DNA of 64,000 bases from Phocoena phocoena. Lineage: Eukaryota; Chordata; Mammalia; Artiodactyla; Phocoenidae. The position numbers and the translations under genes are program-made. Positions 36,738-48,035 of the stretch are shown one piece after another. Below the pieces are notes generated by a model that worked only from the letters and a program-made list of their open reading frames with translations, ran no database searches and had not been told where the DNA came from. Where the stretch lies: assembly GCF_963924675.1 (NCBI RefSeq), contig NC_089240.1:119107680-119171679 (forward strand), read 5' to 3'. Numbering within the stretch: position 1 is the first letter of the stretch; each line of letters starts with the position of its first letter.

Positions 36738-37290
36738 TGGGCTTCTCACCCTTTTCTATGTCATGTGGCATAGAAATGCTTGTGAGGGTCTGGTAAAACC
36801 TATGGACCCCTTCTCAGGATAAGTACTTAAAAAGGAAATTGAGGATACTTAAGTTATCAACCTATTAAAAAATGAATATAGGATATAGTAACATGTACCA
36901 CTTTTGTGGTGCTTTAAGTAATAAGATCTACAGACAAGTCTAACAGCTACTACAGTTTCAAAGTAATGATGAATGTAAACGATGTTTAACAATATTTTGA
37001 GATATCTGTAATAGCCCTAAGGTGATGTGAAAATATCTATGATATCTATTGATAACAAAGTCACACATACTGCTAATACAACTGTACTTTGTTGCCTACA
37101 TTCATTGTGGAAGAAATGCTGGCTTTCAGATTAGTGAAAATAAAGTTATCTATATTAGATATACATTAGATATACAGATATAGATATAGATATACATATA
37201 TAGATATAGATATCTTTTCCCTCATCCAAGTTCATGGACTCTTTGAATTCCATCCATAGACCCAAGGATAAGAACTTCTGTAGAGTTTCT
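36738..37290. mobile_element. Old DNA transposon, nearly full span
   Basis: Ends are 'cttctcacccttttctatg' and 'cccaaggataagaacttc', imperfect inverted termini. The interior contains 'aacctatggaccccttctca', 'ataagatctacagacaagtc' and 'tgataacaaagtcacacata'. This is a recognisable old non-coding hAT-like repeat, but I cannot give the family name. A small 'agatatagatata' run at about 37160-37212 expanded inside it. Confidence 0.6.
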
Positions 37291-37337
37291 TCTCTTTACC
37301 AGCATGATGCACGGACTTTCATTAGAATTATTATTAT

Positions 37338-37555
37338 TTTTTAAAATTTTATTTATTTATTTGCAGTACGCAGGCCTCTCACTGTTGCGGCCTCTCCCGT
37401 TGCGGAGCACAGGCTCCAGATGCGCAGGCTCAGCAGCAATGGCTCACGGTCCCAGCCGCTCCACAGCATGTGGGATCTTCCCAGACAGGGGCACGAACCC
37501 GTGTCCCCTGCATCGGCAGGCGGACTCTCAACCACTGCGCCACCAGGGAAGCCCC
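37338..37555 (-). mobile_element. Cetacean tRNA-derived SINE
   Basis: Complete reverse copy with a T-rich tail at its left edge. The flanking duplication is 'tagaattatta' (37323-37333) and 'tagaataatta' (37556-37566), with one mismatch. Confidence 0.92.
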
Positions 37556-37566
37556 TAGAATAATTA

Positions 37567-38345
37567 AAGATAAGTATCTGTTTCCTTATAGCTCTGATAT
37601 TCTATGACTTTCTCTAATACATGGTGAAAATAAATAACATGACTTTGTCAGAACATAACTGGAAAAGCTGGATATTAAAGTAAATGATACATTTCCAAAG
37701 GAATGTTCTTGGGAAGATGTATACTCATTCTAATGATGCTTTTTTGTTTCTTTGGTTTTTGTGCCTAAAACTTTTCAGACCTCCTAAATATCAAGCGTAA
37801 ATTGATGCTGTACTGTCGCTTGGGTTGTCCTTAGTTTTATCTCTTTGAGTATTTCTCCTCTGTCCTCAGCTGTGGTTGTGTCTTATTCTTTTCTCTTTGT
37901 CCTCTCCCCCTCTACTCCCATTCTTCTTCTCTTCAGTTTTTATGTCACTAGCTTCTTCCTTCCTTCCAAAAGTAATGTTTGTCTATCTCTTTTTCAAAAT
38001 AATTACAAAATATCCTCTGATTTATCCTCAATCCCAGGGTCAAACTCATGAAAAGGTAAACTGTGCTTTCTTTTCTCTACTTTCTCAGTGCAGACGTCCT
38101 CATTATCCTTTAGAAATCTGACTCCTATCTACACTGCTCTACTGAAACTTCCCTATTGACGTCAACAAGTACTTTCTAATTTCCAAATCTGGCATCCTTA
38201 CTCTCTCCTCATTTGCTTGGAATTGTCTGGGATATTTTGCATTGCTTTCCTCGGCTGTTTCTTTCCTCTGTCTCACTGTTCTTTCTCTACCCTTTAATGA
38301 CAACTTTTCTTTCTCCCTCTCCTATTTATGAGTCTTATAATGCAA
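37567..38345. other. No gene seen; possible ancient LINE remnant
   Basis: 37990-38230 ('cactgctctactgaaacttc', 'caacaagtactttctaattt') may be a decayed L2-type piece. Open frames here are low-complexity, pyrimidine-rich readings. Confidence 0.35.
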
Positions 38346-38580
38346 AACCATATATATGTAAATTATATCAATATTATATATGTATACGCATATACACAGT
38401 CTATCAATACATCATATCTTATAAAATATATAACTCTCAGAGGTTTCATTTGAGGATAAAATATTTGTGTATAATTAATATATGGCATATGTTATATACA
38501 AAGTTAATATATAATGTATTGCACATAAACTGTATATCTTACATGATATAAGATTTATACATATGCATTCTATATGTATA
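38346..38580. repeat. AT-rich low-complexity stretch
   Basis: Mostly ta, at and ca words with no regular unit. Confidence 0.7.
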
Positions 38581-38589
38581 GTGTGTGAG

Positions 38590-38745
38590 TACACATTTAA
38601 TCTTCACAATAACCATTGAGAGATATACAATTATTTTCTAAATTTTACAGATATAGAAACTGAGGCACAGAGAGGCTGGTACACTTGCCCAGCAACACAG
38701 CGCCTGAACTAGTATTCAAACAGGTGTCTTAGGCAAAGGGCCGTG
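38590..38745 (-). repeat. MIR SINE
   Basis: 'tttaatcttcacaataacca', 'gaaactgaggcacagagagg' and 'acacttgcccagcaacacag' are the reversed MIR core, well preserved. Confidence 0.8.
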
Positions 38746-38989
38746 CTCATAGCTATTCTATTATATACTGCAGGTTCAGTTTTCAGAGAGAGAACACAGC
38801 AAAGATAGTAGATGTTCTTCAATTCATTGGAGACATTGAGTACCAAACCGAAGCCCACTTTTCCTTGAATAACACAAGGCTTCACTATAGCTCTGAGACT
38901 TCCATGATGATACAGGTTGAAATCTCATCCAAGTCTAACTTTTAGTCATTTGAGAGTTTCCTTTCCCTCCTTCTGATTTGATTATCAGT

Positions 38990-39900
38990 GGCTGTGATAT
39001 CTTTTGCCACTTTGCATCCTTCCCTTTCCCCCTCACACCACACAAGTTCAGGCCCATGCTTCCTCTTGCCTCATCTGTAACATCAGCCTCCTTTATGAGC
39101 TCTCCTTGCTTTAATCTATTTCATACAGCTGCTATGTTTATCTTTCCAAGCAGCATTCCAATTACGCCATCTTCTTACTCAAAAAGTATTCCATGGGGGT
39201 CTTCCCTGGTGGCACAGTGGTTGAGAGTCCGCCTGCCGATGCAGGGGACACGGGTTCGTGCCCCGGTCTGGGAAGATGCCACATGCCACGGAGCGGCTGG
39301 GCCCGTGAGCCATGGTCGCTGAGCCTGTGCATCCGGAGCCTGTGCTCCACAACGTGAGAGGCCACAGCAGTGAGAGGCCCGCGTACCGCGAAAAAAAAAA
39401 AGTATTCCATGATTTCTTACTGCCTAAGAAACTAAAAATAGACTATTTGACATAATATTGAAGGGCTTTCAGAGTATGTCTCACAACTACCTTACCAACT
39501 GCATTTCTCTTCCTTTATCATTATAATTCAGTCACTGGAACTATACTTTGTCCTTTATACCAATCTTTGTGTAATTCCCATTTTCTCTTCTCAAAGTCCT
39601 TCCCTTACAGACTTGTTTCATCATAGAAACTTTCCTGGTCCCCCTTGCTTCCCAAGGAGACAAAGAAAGCTTCTTTCTCTTCAGAAAATGTCTAGCTACT
39701 GCTACTTCTCCTATAGCACTTGGGTTCTGACCTGTGTATTAGGTACTTGTGTATTTTGTGCCTTATGTATCTTCTTTCCTGCCATGTATAATAGCACAGA
39801 GTCTGTCACTTAGAAAACATCAGTAACTATTTGTCAAAGTGACTTTAGTTGGACATTTCTGCTAGAGTTGGCTACAATAGTCACACTAGAAAACTCTTCT
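38990..39900 (+). repeat. L2-type LINE, split by a SINE
   Basis: 'gctatgtttatctttccaag', later 'gaagggctttcagagtatgt', 'cctggtcccccttgcttccc' and 'cacagagtctgtcacttag' follow the order of a decayed L2 3' half. The young SINE at 39196-39396 divides it. Confidence 0.55.
39196..39396 (+). mobile_element. Cetacean tRNA-derived SINE
   Basis: Complete copy flanked by the perfect 15-bp duplication 'aaaaagtattccatg' (39181-39195 and 39397-39411). Confidence 0.95.
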
Positions 39901-40119
39901 TGTTTTAAAGCAAAACATGTTTACCCACCAAATGGTACTATCTGGGGGGCTAGCCAACTTTATTCAGTACTGTGAACCATAGAATAAATTTTAAAAGTGA
40001 AATTCACCCTCAAAGTATAGATGTATATATATATTTTACCATTGGAAATATTATTGTGAGTGTGATGTAAGATCTGAAGGCAATCCCAAATGATGAATTC
40101 AAAATAGAATTCTAGTTAA

Positions 40120-40640
40120 TTTCCCCTTTCAAAGGTACCTGGTGGCTTCCTATCACCATGGGAATATAATGCAAACACCTTCCCTGCTCTACAAGCCCCT
40201 GCTTGTTCTGGTTCTTGCTCACCTCCAGAATCCTCTCCTCCCTCTCCCTCCCCATTGCTTGCTCCTCTAGTCATACAGAACTCTTTGCAGCTCCTTGAAC
40301 TTGTGAAGCCTCTTCCTGCTTCAGGGCTGTTATCCTTGCTGTTCTCTCTGCCTGAAGTGCTCTTCCCCCAGACTTCAGATGCTCTTTTCCCCATTCATTC
40401 ACGTCTCTGCTGTGTCGCCCTACTTAAAACAGGCCTCACCCTCACTCCACCAGCCTCTATTTACTTACCTTGGTTTTCTTCATTATACTTGCAACTCTCT
40501 GAAATTAACTGGCCCATGTCAACAGTATCGCTCTCCATTATGACACATAGTCCAAAAGGTACAGGATTTTTCACTGCTGTGTGCAGAGCACCTAGAACAG
40601 AATCTGGCACATAGTACATTCTTAGCATATATATCATGAA
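40120..40640 (+). repeat. L2 LINE 3' half
   Basis: 'ctgctctacaagcccctgct', 'gctgttctctctgcctgaag', 'tgctcttcccc' and 'gcacctagaacagaatctgg' follow the forward L2 order. The apparent open frames on both strands (40116-40614) come from this repeat. Confidence 0.75.
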
Positions 40641-41459
40641 AAAATAAAGTATGATTAATAAACAAATACATGCTGAGTGACTACTGTAAGGGGGAATATT
40701 GATTTAGAAAATTCATTCTAGTGAGAGTATTAATTATCCATGTTGAGTGACAGTTACACTTCATGCAATCAAATATTTAAGCTTTCCTGGGGAAGCATAT
40801 ATGCTAGTCTGGATATGCCTTGGTAATATTATTTGAGAAAAAAGAATAACAGCATTAAACTTTGTTTTCATCAGAAAATGTAAAAATGCATGCAGCTTCT
40901 TTTTTCTGTAAGAATGAAGAATCCATATTCACAGCTGAGGTGGATTATCTAATGCTCTTCCAGCAAAGGAAGGCTCAGGATTGTCTTAGCCTTGAAAACA
41001 TTAGTTTATATAATTCCAGCAATCAATCTTTTGCTCAAATCCACACAGGGTTATCACGGGAAAGCTCATTTTGTTTTACTTCTGATTGAAATTAGGGAAA
41101 TGGCTTATGTAAGTTGCCTTCTTATATAATCAACAATCATTAAAACCCCATTTCTTACAAGCAATCCATTTTATTTCTTAATAAATTCATTTAAATTTAT
41201 TTACATATATAATTTTCATAAATGCATTATATGCAGGCATATTCACTTGTACTGTGTGCAAACATTTCTGTTCTTTCTCTTTATGTTGTTTGGCTTCCCA
41301 CTCCCCCAATTCAGTTATCCCCTGCCTGGCAACCTATGTTAGCAAATGTGTGCTTACGTATTTGTGAGCTATATGTACATACACCATGGACGCCCTTGTT
41401 TAAAATCTAACATATATTCTTGCATGTTTTTATTCATGTTCACATATACACACATATTC
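40641..41459. other. Unique-looking DNA, no gene seen
   Basis: No exon or element recognised. Confidence 0.4.
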
Positions 41460-41535
41460 ATATATGATAGATACATACATACATAGAATAGTCAGATAGT
41501 ATCTATCTATGTCTATCTATCTATCTACCACTATG
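41460..41535. repeat. (CATA)n / (CTAT)n tetranucleotide repeats
   Basis: Short runs of 'catacatacata' and 'ctatctatctatctac', interrupted. Confidence 0.85.
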
Positions 41536-41689
41536 TATACATGTATTTATATCTACACACAAACCTACATACATTCACACATAAAGTTGGAGTGGTAGGT
41601 CTTATTTGGGGAGGGGTTTACTTTAAAAATCTAAACATTATTCTACACACTTTCTTGCATTCATAGTTTCTCAAGTTAGAATACATTGT

Positions 41690-41989
41690 AGAAATTCTTT
41701 CCAGTCACCTGTGTAGCTCTGCTTCATTATTTTTAATGGCTGCATAGTATTCTACGACACAGTTTCATGCAATTCTTATGACCACTTCAAAATGGATGAG
41801 CACTCACTTTGTGTTTTTAAACGCATTTTTGCAATAAAATATTCAAGGGTATCCTAGCAAATCCTAGATCTTTTACAACTGAGTTAGATTCCAAGGAGTT
41901 AGTTTGCTAAGTGAAGGATGCATTTTTTTATGTTCATGAGTACTGTCAGATAGCTTTGCAAAAATGCTTTACTGTATTATATGTGTCTA
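41690..41989 (-). mobile_element. Old L1 3'UTR fragment
   Basis: 'taatggctgcatagtattct', 'aaaatggatgagcactcact' and 'gtcagatagctttgcaaaaa' match reversed 3'UTR of an old L1 type. Confidence 0.65.
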
Positions 41990-42210
41990 AAGTCACAGAG
42001 CCTGATTCCTCCAGCTCCGTTTTTCGTTCTCAGAATTGCTTTGGCTATTCAGGGTCTTTTGTGTTAGAATAAGATTATATGACCTATGTGTAGTACAAGA
42101 CAACAGTATGGATCTCTTCAGATTGCTTGATTTTACATTTTCTATTCACTTTTGGTCACTTTTAGCTGTTTTTGATTGTTTGTTTGTTTATTTGCTTTGG
42201 TGTTTTCGGG
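41990..42210. repeat. Duplicated flank of L1, left copy
   Basis: Consists of about 75 bp of reversed L1 ORF2 sequence (41990-42065) joined to 145 bp of non-L1 sequence (42066-42210). The same join, with few differences, recurs at 43780-43985 on the other side of the L1. Confidence 0.9.
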
Positions 42211-43853
42211 TTTTTTTTACATCTTTATTGGAGTATAATTGCTTTACAATGGTGTGTTAGTTTCTGCTTTATAACAAAGTGAATCAGTTATACATATACA
42301 TATGTTCCCATAACTCTTCCTTCTTGTGTCTCCCTCCCTCCTACCCTCCCTATCCCACCCCTCTACGTGGTCACAAAGCTCCAAGCTGATCTCCCTGTGC
42401 TATGCGGCTGCTTCCCACTAGCTATCTATTTTACATTTGGTAGTGTATATATGTCCATGCCACTCACTTGCTTTGTCACAGCTTACCCTTCCCCCTCTGC
42501 ATATCCTCAAGTCCATTCTCTAGTAGGTCTGTGTCTTTATTCCTGTCTTACCACTAGGTTCATCCTGACATTTTTTTTCTTAAATTCCATATATATGTGT
42601 TAGCATATGGTATTTGTCTTTCTCTTTCTGACTTACTTCACTCTCTATGACAGACTCTAGGTTTGTCCACCTCATTACAAATAGCTCAATTTCGTTTCTT
42701 TTTATGGCTGAGTAATATTCCATTGTATATATGTGCCACATCTTCTTTATCCATTCATCTGATGATGGACACTTAGGTTGCTTCCATGTCCTGGCTATTG
42801 TAAATAGAGCTGCAACGAACATTTTGGTACATGACTCTTTTTGAATTATGGTTTTCTCAGGGTATATGCCCAGTGGTGGGATTGCTGGGTCATGTGGTAG
42901 TTCTATTTGTAGTTTTTTAAGGACACTCCATACTGTTCTCCATAGTGGCTGTACCAATTCACATTCCCACCAGCAGTGCAAGAGTATTCCCTTTTCTCAA
43001 CACCCTATCCAGCATTTATTGTTTCTAGCTTTTTTGATGATGACCATTCTGACTGGTGTGAGATGATATCTCATTGTAGTTTTGATTTGCATTTCTCTAA
43101 TGATTAATGATGTTGAGCATTCTTTCATGTGTTTGTTGGCAGTCTTTATATCTTCTTTGGAGAAATGTCTATTTAGGTCTTCTGCCCATTTTTGGATTGG
43201 GTTGTTTGTTTTTTTGTTATTGAGCTGCATGAGCTACTTGTAAATTTTGGAGATTAATCCTTTGTCAGTTGCTTCATTTGCAAATATTTTCTCCCATTCT
43301 GAGTGTTGTCTTTTGGTCTTGTTTATGGTTTCCTTCGCTGTGCAAAAGCTTTGAAGTTTAATTAGGTCCCATTTGTTTATTTTTGTTTTTATTTCCATGT
43401 CTCTAGGAGGTGGCTCAAAAAGGATCTTGCTGTGATATATGTCATAGAGCATTCTGCCTATGTTTTCCTCTAAGAGTTTGTTAGTGTCTGGCCTTACATT
43501 TAGGTCTTTAATCCATTTTGAGCTTATTTTTATGTATGGTGTTAGGGAGTGTTCTAATCTCATACTTTTACATGTACCTGTCCAGTTTTCCCAGCACCAC
43601 TTACTGAAGAGACTGTCTTTTCTCCACTGTATACTCTTGCCTCCTTTATCAAAGATAAGGTGACCATATGTGCGTGGGTGTATCTCTGGGCTTTCTATTC
43701 TGTTCCATTTATCTATCTTTCTGTTTTTGTGCCAGTACCATACTGTCTTGATTACTGTAGCTTTGTAGTATAGTGTGAAGTCATGGAGCCTGATTCCTCC
43801 AGCTCCATTTTTCATTCTCAGTATTGCTTTGGCTATTCGGGGTCTTTTGTGTT
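42211..43853 (-). mobile_element. 5'-truncated L1
   Basis: Begins with the poly(T) and 'acatctttattggagtataa' of the L1 3' end and runs through 3'UTR into the ORF2 C-terminal part. The 42580-42981 reading ([15 protein letters not shown] ... HIYGI) and the 43234-43815 reading are L1 ORF2 on the minus strand. It stops at 43853, where the flanking block begins. It belongs to the same family as the copy at 743-7790 but is younger-looking in some stretches. Confidence 0.92.
42580..43815 (-). pseudogene. L1 ORF2, C-terminal part
   Basis: Conserved C-terminal sequence, including [34 protein letters not shown] and [17 protein letters not shown] blocks, is spread over three frames. The normal HIYGI stop is kept at 42580-42582. 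Frameshifts between the blocks and the missing N-terminal two thirds make it non-functional. Confidence 0.88.
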
Positions 43854-43985
43854 AGAATAAGATTATATGACCTATGTGTAGTACAAGACAACAGTATGGA
43901 TCTCTTCAGATTGCCTGATTTTACATTTTCTATTCACTTTTGGTCACTTTTGGCTGTTTTTGTTGATTTGTTTTGGTGTTTTGGG
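43780..43985. repeat. Duplicated flank of L1, right copy
   Basis: L1 end plus the non-L1 block starting 'agaataagattatatgacct'. Matches 41990-42210 closely, with only a few changes in the non-L1 part apart from a short GTTT-type length difference. Confidence 0.9.
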
Positions 43986-43996
43986 AGTTTTTTGTT

Positions 43997-44129
43997 TTTT
44001 GATTTTTTTTTTGTTTGTTTTCTTTTGTTTTTGGTCATGCCGCTCAGCTTGCTGGATCTTAGTTCCCTGAACCCAGGCCCTGGCAATGAAAGCACCGAGT
44101 CCTAATCACTGGACCACCAGGGAATTCCT
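43997..44129 (-). mobile_element. CHR-2-like tRNA-derived SINE
   Basis: The reverse strand reads 'ggaattccctggtggtccag'-type sequence to 'ggcatgaccaaaaa', a second, older SINE type of whales and related even-toed ungulates. It lacks the 'gtgagaggcccgcg' tail part of the young family. Confidence 0.8.
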
Positions 44130-44849
44130 GTAACAGGTCACTTTTAAAGCTCTGCTTTTGGCATCCTTTGTCCAAATCTGCGCTTACACTCATCAATACC
44201 CAGACACTTACTCCTCTAATCTAGTGTGTCTGTTTTAGAAACTGGCAGCTCTGCAATACCAAACATTTCTCATGGCACACAGAGTAAGGGACTGGAGGCA
44301 AACTTGTCCCAGAGTTACCTGAAGACCAGTTTTCCATGATGTTTATTGTGTCTAACTGGTGGGCATTGTAAAAATTTTAGAAGTGGGACTTCTGATTCCA
44401 ATGGAAAACTTTGAAAGAAATTTGACCCATGAACACACGGAAGTCAAAGCAGTCCAGCTGAAGGGAGGACTTTTACCCAGAGTCCTACAACTCAGCACCC
44501 TTTCTTTCCCCCCACTCCAGGGTATTTGGCGCTCACATCCAGCTGCAGAACTCTAGACTTCCCCTGAACATAGCTGCTAGAAAACCCTTCTCAGACATGG
44601 ATTTCGTCTTGCTCCTGCACAGGCATCTATCTGTGTGGACCCCAATATACCCAACTCACTGAATCCCAATTTTGCCACATGGCTTTCTGGCACTACCAAG
44701 AACTTGATTATATTACGTGTTCTTGTCATTTTTACACTTTCTGAAAGCTCTTGCATGATGTGTCCCTTTCTCTATATAAACAATTTCTTATACTTTTAGC
44801 TGCATCCTACACCATTTCTTCTCAACCACCTCTTTTTGTTTTGGTTTCT
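44130..44849. other. Unassigned DNA, no gene seen
   Basis: No clear repeat. The 65-residue open frame at 44359-44556 shows no known domain. Confidence 0.4.
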
Positions 44850-45720
44850 CAGACGAGAGCAGATATTTTAGCTTCTCTAATCTTTTAGAAGAACCAGTTT
44901 TGTTTTCATTGATGTCATTGTTTTCCTAAATTCAATTTCATTGATTTATGCTCTTATCTATATTATTTCCATACTTCTGCCTGACTTGGATGAATTTATT
45001 TTTCTTTTTCTACTTTCTTAGGTGAAAGATTAGAGTATTGATTTGAGTCTTTTCTTCATGCTAAATAAAAGCATTTAATGACATAAATTTACTTCTAAGC
45101 ACAGCTGAATCCCTTAAATTCTGATGTGTCCTGTTTTCATTTTCATTCAGTTGAAAATATTTCCTAATTTCCCACAATAATTTATTTGAAATAGGATGGT
45201 AAAAATATATTGTTTAATTTCCATAAATTTGGTGACATACCCATATCTCTTTAGTTCTATTCTTTGTTTTAATTCCATTATGGGTAGAGAAATATTTTAT
45301 ATAATCTCAATTCTTTTAAATTTGTTGGGTGTTGTTTTATGGTCTATCTGTGTGAATGCTCTGAGTGCACTTGAAAAGAATACATGTTTTACTGTTGGAG
45401 TGTTTTGTAAATGCCAATTGGATCAATTTGGTTGGCATTCTTTTTCAGGTTTTATTTTCTAATTATTTGATTATTTACTCATAGAGGAACATTGATGTTT
45501 TAAAATATAATTGCAGCTTTGACTATTTCTCCTTTCCCATTCTCTCAGGTTTTGTTTAATGTGTTTTGAAGCTCTGCTTTTAGGTGCAATCAAATTAAGG
45601 ACTGCTATGTTGTCTTGGTAAATTGACTTTTTAAAGATTATGTAATTAATATCCCCTATTTATCCTTGGCAGCTTTCCTTCTTATGAAGTCAATTTTTCT
45701 GACATTATTTTAATTATTCA
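44850..45720 (-). mobile_element. Old L1 ORF2 fragment
   Basis: 'gaagaaccagttttgttttc', 'attccattatgggtagagaa' and 'gccaattggatcaatttggt' are reversed ORF2 sequence up to the endonuclease part. Heavily decayed. Confidence 0.75.
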
Positions 45721-45769
45721 GTTACATTTTATTCCCATTTTTATTTTTTTCTAAATAGCAAATAATAAC

Positions 45770-46835
45770 TTTTTTTGTTTGTTTTTGGGTACATTACCGT
45801 GATTTTTATCCTTCTATAGATTTGTGTAACCACCATAATTAAGATACTGAACACCTCCATAACTGCCCCTCTAAAACAAAACAAAACAAAACTTTCCCAT
45901 GTGTTATTTACACTCATAACCTCTCCCCACACCTAACCCTGACAACTACTCATCTATTCTCCACATCCATACTTATATATTTCAAAGAATGTCATATAAC
46001 TGAAGTAATACACTATATAACTTATTGATACTGACTTGTTTCACTCAGCAGGCTTTGAGATTTTTCCAGCTCACCGTGTGTCAATAGTCTATTCCTTTTT
46101 GTTGCTGAGTAGTATTCCATTGTATGAACATACCTAGGTTTGTTTATTCATTCATGCATGCAAGGATATAAGATTGTTTCCAGCTATGAATATGAATAGA
46201 GCTATTACAGAAATCACATATAGATTTTTGTGTGAAAATAAGTTTTTATTTCTCCCAGCCATGAGATTGTTGAGTCAAATGATAAGTGCATATGTATATA
46301 AGAAATTATGAAGTCATTTCCCACAGTGACTGCTCAACTTTATATTCACAGGGGCAAAGCATGAGAGTTCAAGTTATTCTTCACCCTTGCTAGTACTTAA
46401 TAATGTCAGTATTAGTTTTCAATCTGGTCCTAAAAGTAGTTGTATCTTACTGTACTTTTAATTTGCTTGTCTCTAATGGTTAATGACGTAGAAATTTTTT
46501 CATGGGCTTATTTAACATGCATATGTTAATTTTAGTGAAATATATTTTGCCCATTTTTAAAATTGGGTTTTCCCCTGAATTTTAAATCCTGAGATTCCTT
46601 TATGTCTTCTAGATACAGATCCTTAGTTGATTTATAAAGATTTTTTCTGGTCTTTAGCTTGACTTTGCTCTTAAGCATGTCTTTTTCAGAGAAATACTTC
46701 TTTACTTTTAAAACATTGGATATATTTGATTTATTATTATTTTTTCTTTTTGAAGAATTTTTAGTGTCATTTTTTCAGATCTCTTTGCCTAATTCCAGGT
46801 CATTAAATTTTTCTCTATGTTTTTGTATTTGAGCT
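45770..46835 (-). mobile_element. Old L1 3' end
   Basis: Reversed 3'UTR and ORF2 C-terminus: 'gtgtaaccaccataattaag', 'gagtagtattccattgtatg', 'cttttaatttgcttgtctct' and 'gatctctttgcctaattcca'. It ends where the MAGE-like block begins. Confidence 0.78.
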
Positions 46836-46844
46836 TTATACTTT

Positions 46845-47850
46845 TCAATTTGCAAGTCATCAGGGAAGGACATTGAGGAAGGACTGAGGGGACCTGCAAC
46901 CTCTGATGAAGGAGCCCCAGCCCCACCTGACCCTGGTGTTAATCCAGAGAAGCTCTGGGCAGGGTCCCCAGGTGTGAAGTTTCCTGACCCCATCAAAGGA
47001 GTCTGAGGGAAGCTTGGGATCATCTGAGGGGGCTTGACTCAGGTCAGGACAGGGAAGAGTCCCAGGCCCTCCTAGGCTTCAAGCTGGCGCCTCTGAGGAA
47101 GAACAGAAGGGCCCTCCCACCACAGATACAGGGAACCTCAGTCCCACCCTGCCCCTGATGTCAACCTCCAAAAGCCCCAGGTGGTGTCCTCAGATGTGTT
47201 GTTTCCAGACTTCCATCTTGGGAGCTTGAGGGACTGGACATGAGACTTCCTCTGTGGGCTGTGGCTTTGGTTCGGCAGATGGGAGTTCTCACCCAGTCAG
47301 ACATCTAGTTGAGGACACTAAGGAAGGACTGAGGAGACCTCTCACCACTGATAGAGGAGGCTCCAGCCCTGGTCCACCCTTGCTGTCTTCCCTGAGAAGT
47401 CTCAGCAGTTTTCCCCAGGTGTGCTGTATCTGGACTTACATCTTGGAAGCCTGAGGGAAGTGAGGCTTTTTCTGAGGGATTCAGCCTTGGTTCAATAGAG
47501 GGAACAGTCCCAGGCCCTGCCACACATCAAGGTGAGGATCTAGAAGGAGGACACAGAGGATCTCTCACTGCATACAGACAGAGTCTCACAGAAACCCTCC
47601 CCTGGTGTTAGCCCTGAGAGGTCCCATGCATGGACATCAGGTAAAGACAAACCTCGACATCTCCCTGACTTTTTCTTTTGGCATGTCAGGGAGATAGATG
47701 GTGGCCTTGAGCTGAGGGACTAACCTCAGGTAAGTAGATGAGAGGGGTGCAGGCCCTGTCAAGAGTAAACATGAGGATTTTGAGGAGGACTGAGGGGACT
47801 TCACAGAATCCTGTCTTTCTCTGCTGTCAATCCTGGGAAAGAAATATTTT
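46845..47850 (+). repeat. MAGE-like 5' noncoding tandem block
   Basis: G+C-rich island of about 1 kb inside AT-rich L1, made of five diverged units spaced 220-240 bp. Anchor motifs 'gaaggactgaggggacct' or relatives start near 46878, 47098, 47323, 47549 and 47785. Other recurring phrases are 'cccaggccct', 'caaggtgaggat' and 'ggagcttgaggga'. The wording and layout resemble the repeated upstream noncoding region of MAGE-family genes, known for many tumour-testis antigen genes on mammalian X chromosomes. No MAGE coding exon is seen here, and frames across the block are not conserved. I see the repeat directly; the MAGE link is by resemblance from memory. Confidence 0.6.
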
Positions 47851-47884
47851 TTAATATTGAGGAAGTCTGATGCCATTTTTTTTG

Positions 47885-48035
47885 TTTGAATCATGAATTT
47901 AATTTTTATTCCTCTAAAGGTTAATGATGTAAATGAATTTTTATGTGCTTATTTAACATCCATATGTCAACTCTCCTGAAGTACATATTGATTTATTTTG
48001 CAGATTTAAAAAATTAGGTTGTGTTGACTTAAAAA
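47885..48035 (-). mobile_element. Old L1 fragment, paralogous to 46440-46570
   Basis: 'aggttaatgatgtaaatgaa' and 'gcttatttaacatccatatg' match the same part of L1 as 46480-46530, on the far side of the MAGE-like block. Confidence 0.7.

Noticed and set aside
40116..40614. Overlapping frames of 92 and 119 residues on opposite strands
   Set aside because: They lie in an L2 fragment, with no conserved domain and no splice context.
46775..47523. Proline/serine-rich frames on the minus strand of the G+C-rich block
   Set aside because: Frames do not persist from unit to unit of the tandem array, so they result from base composition and do not indicate coding.
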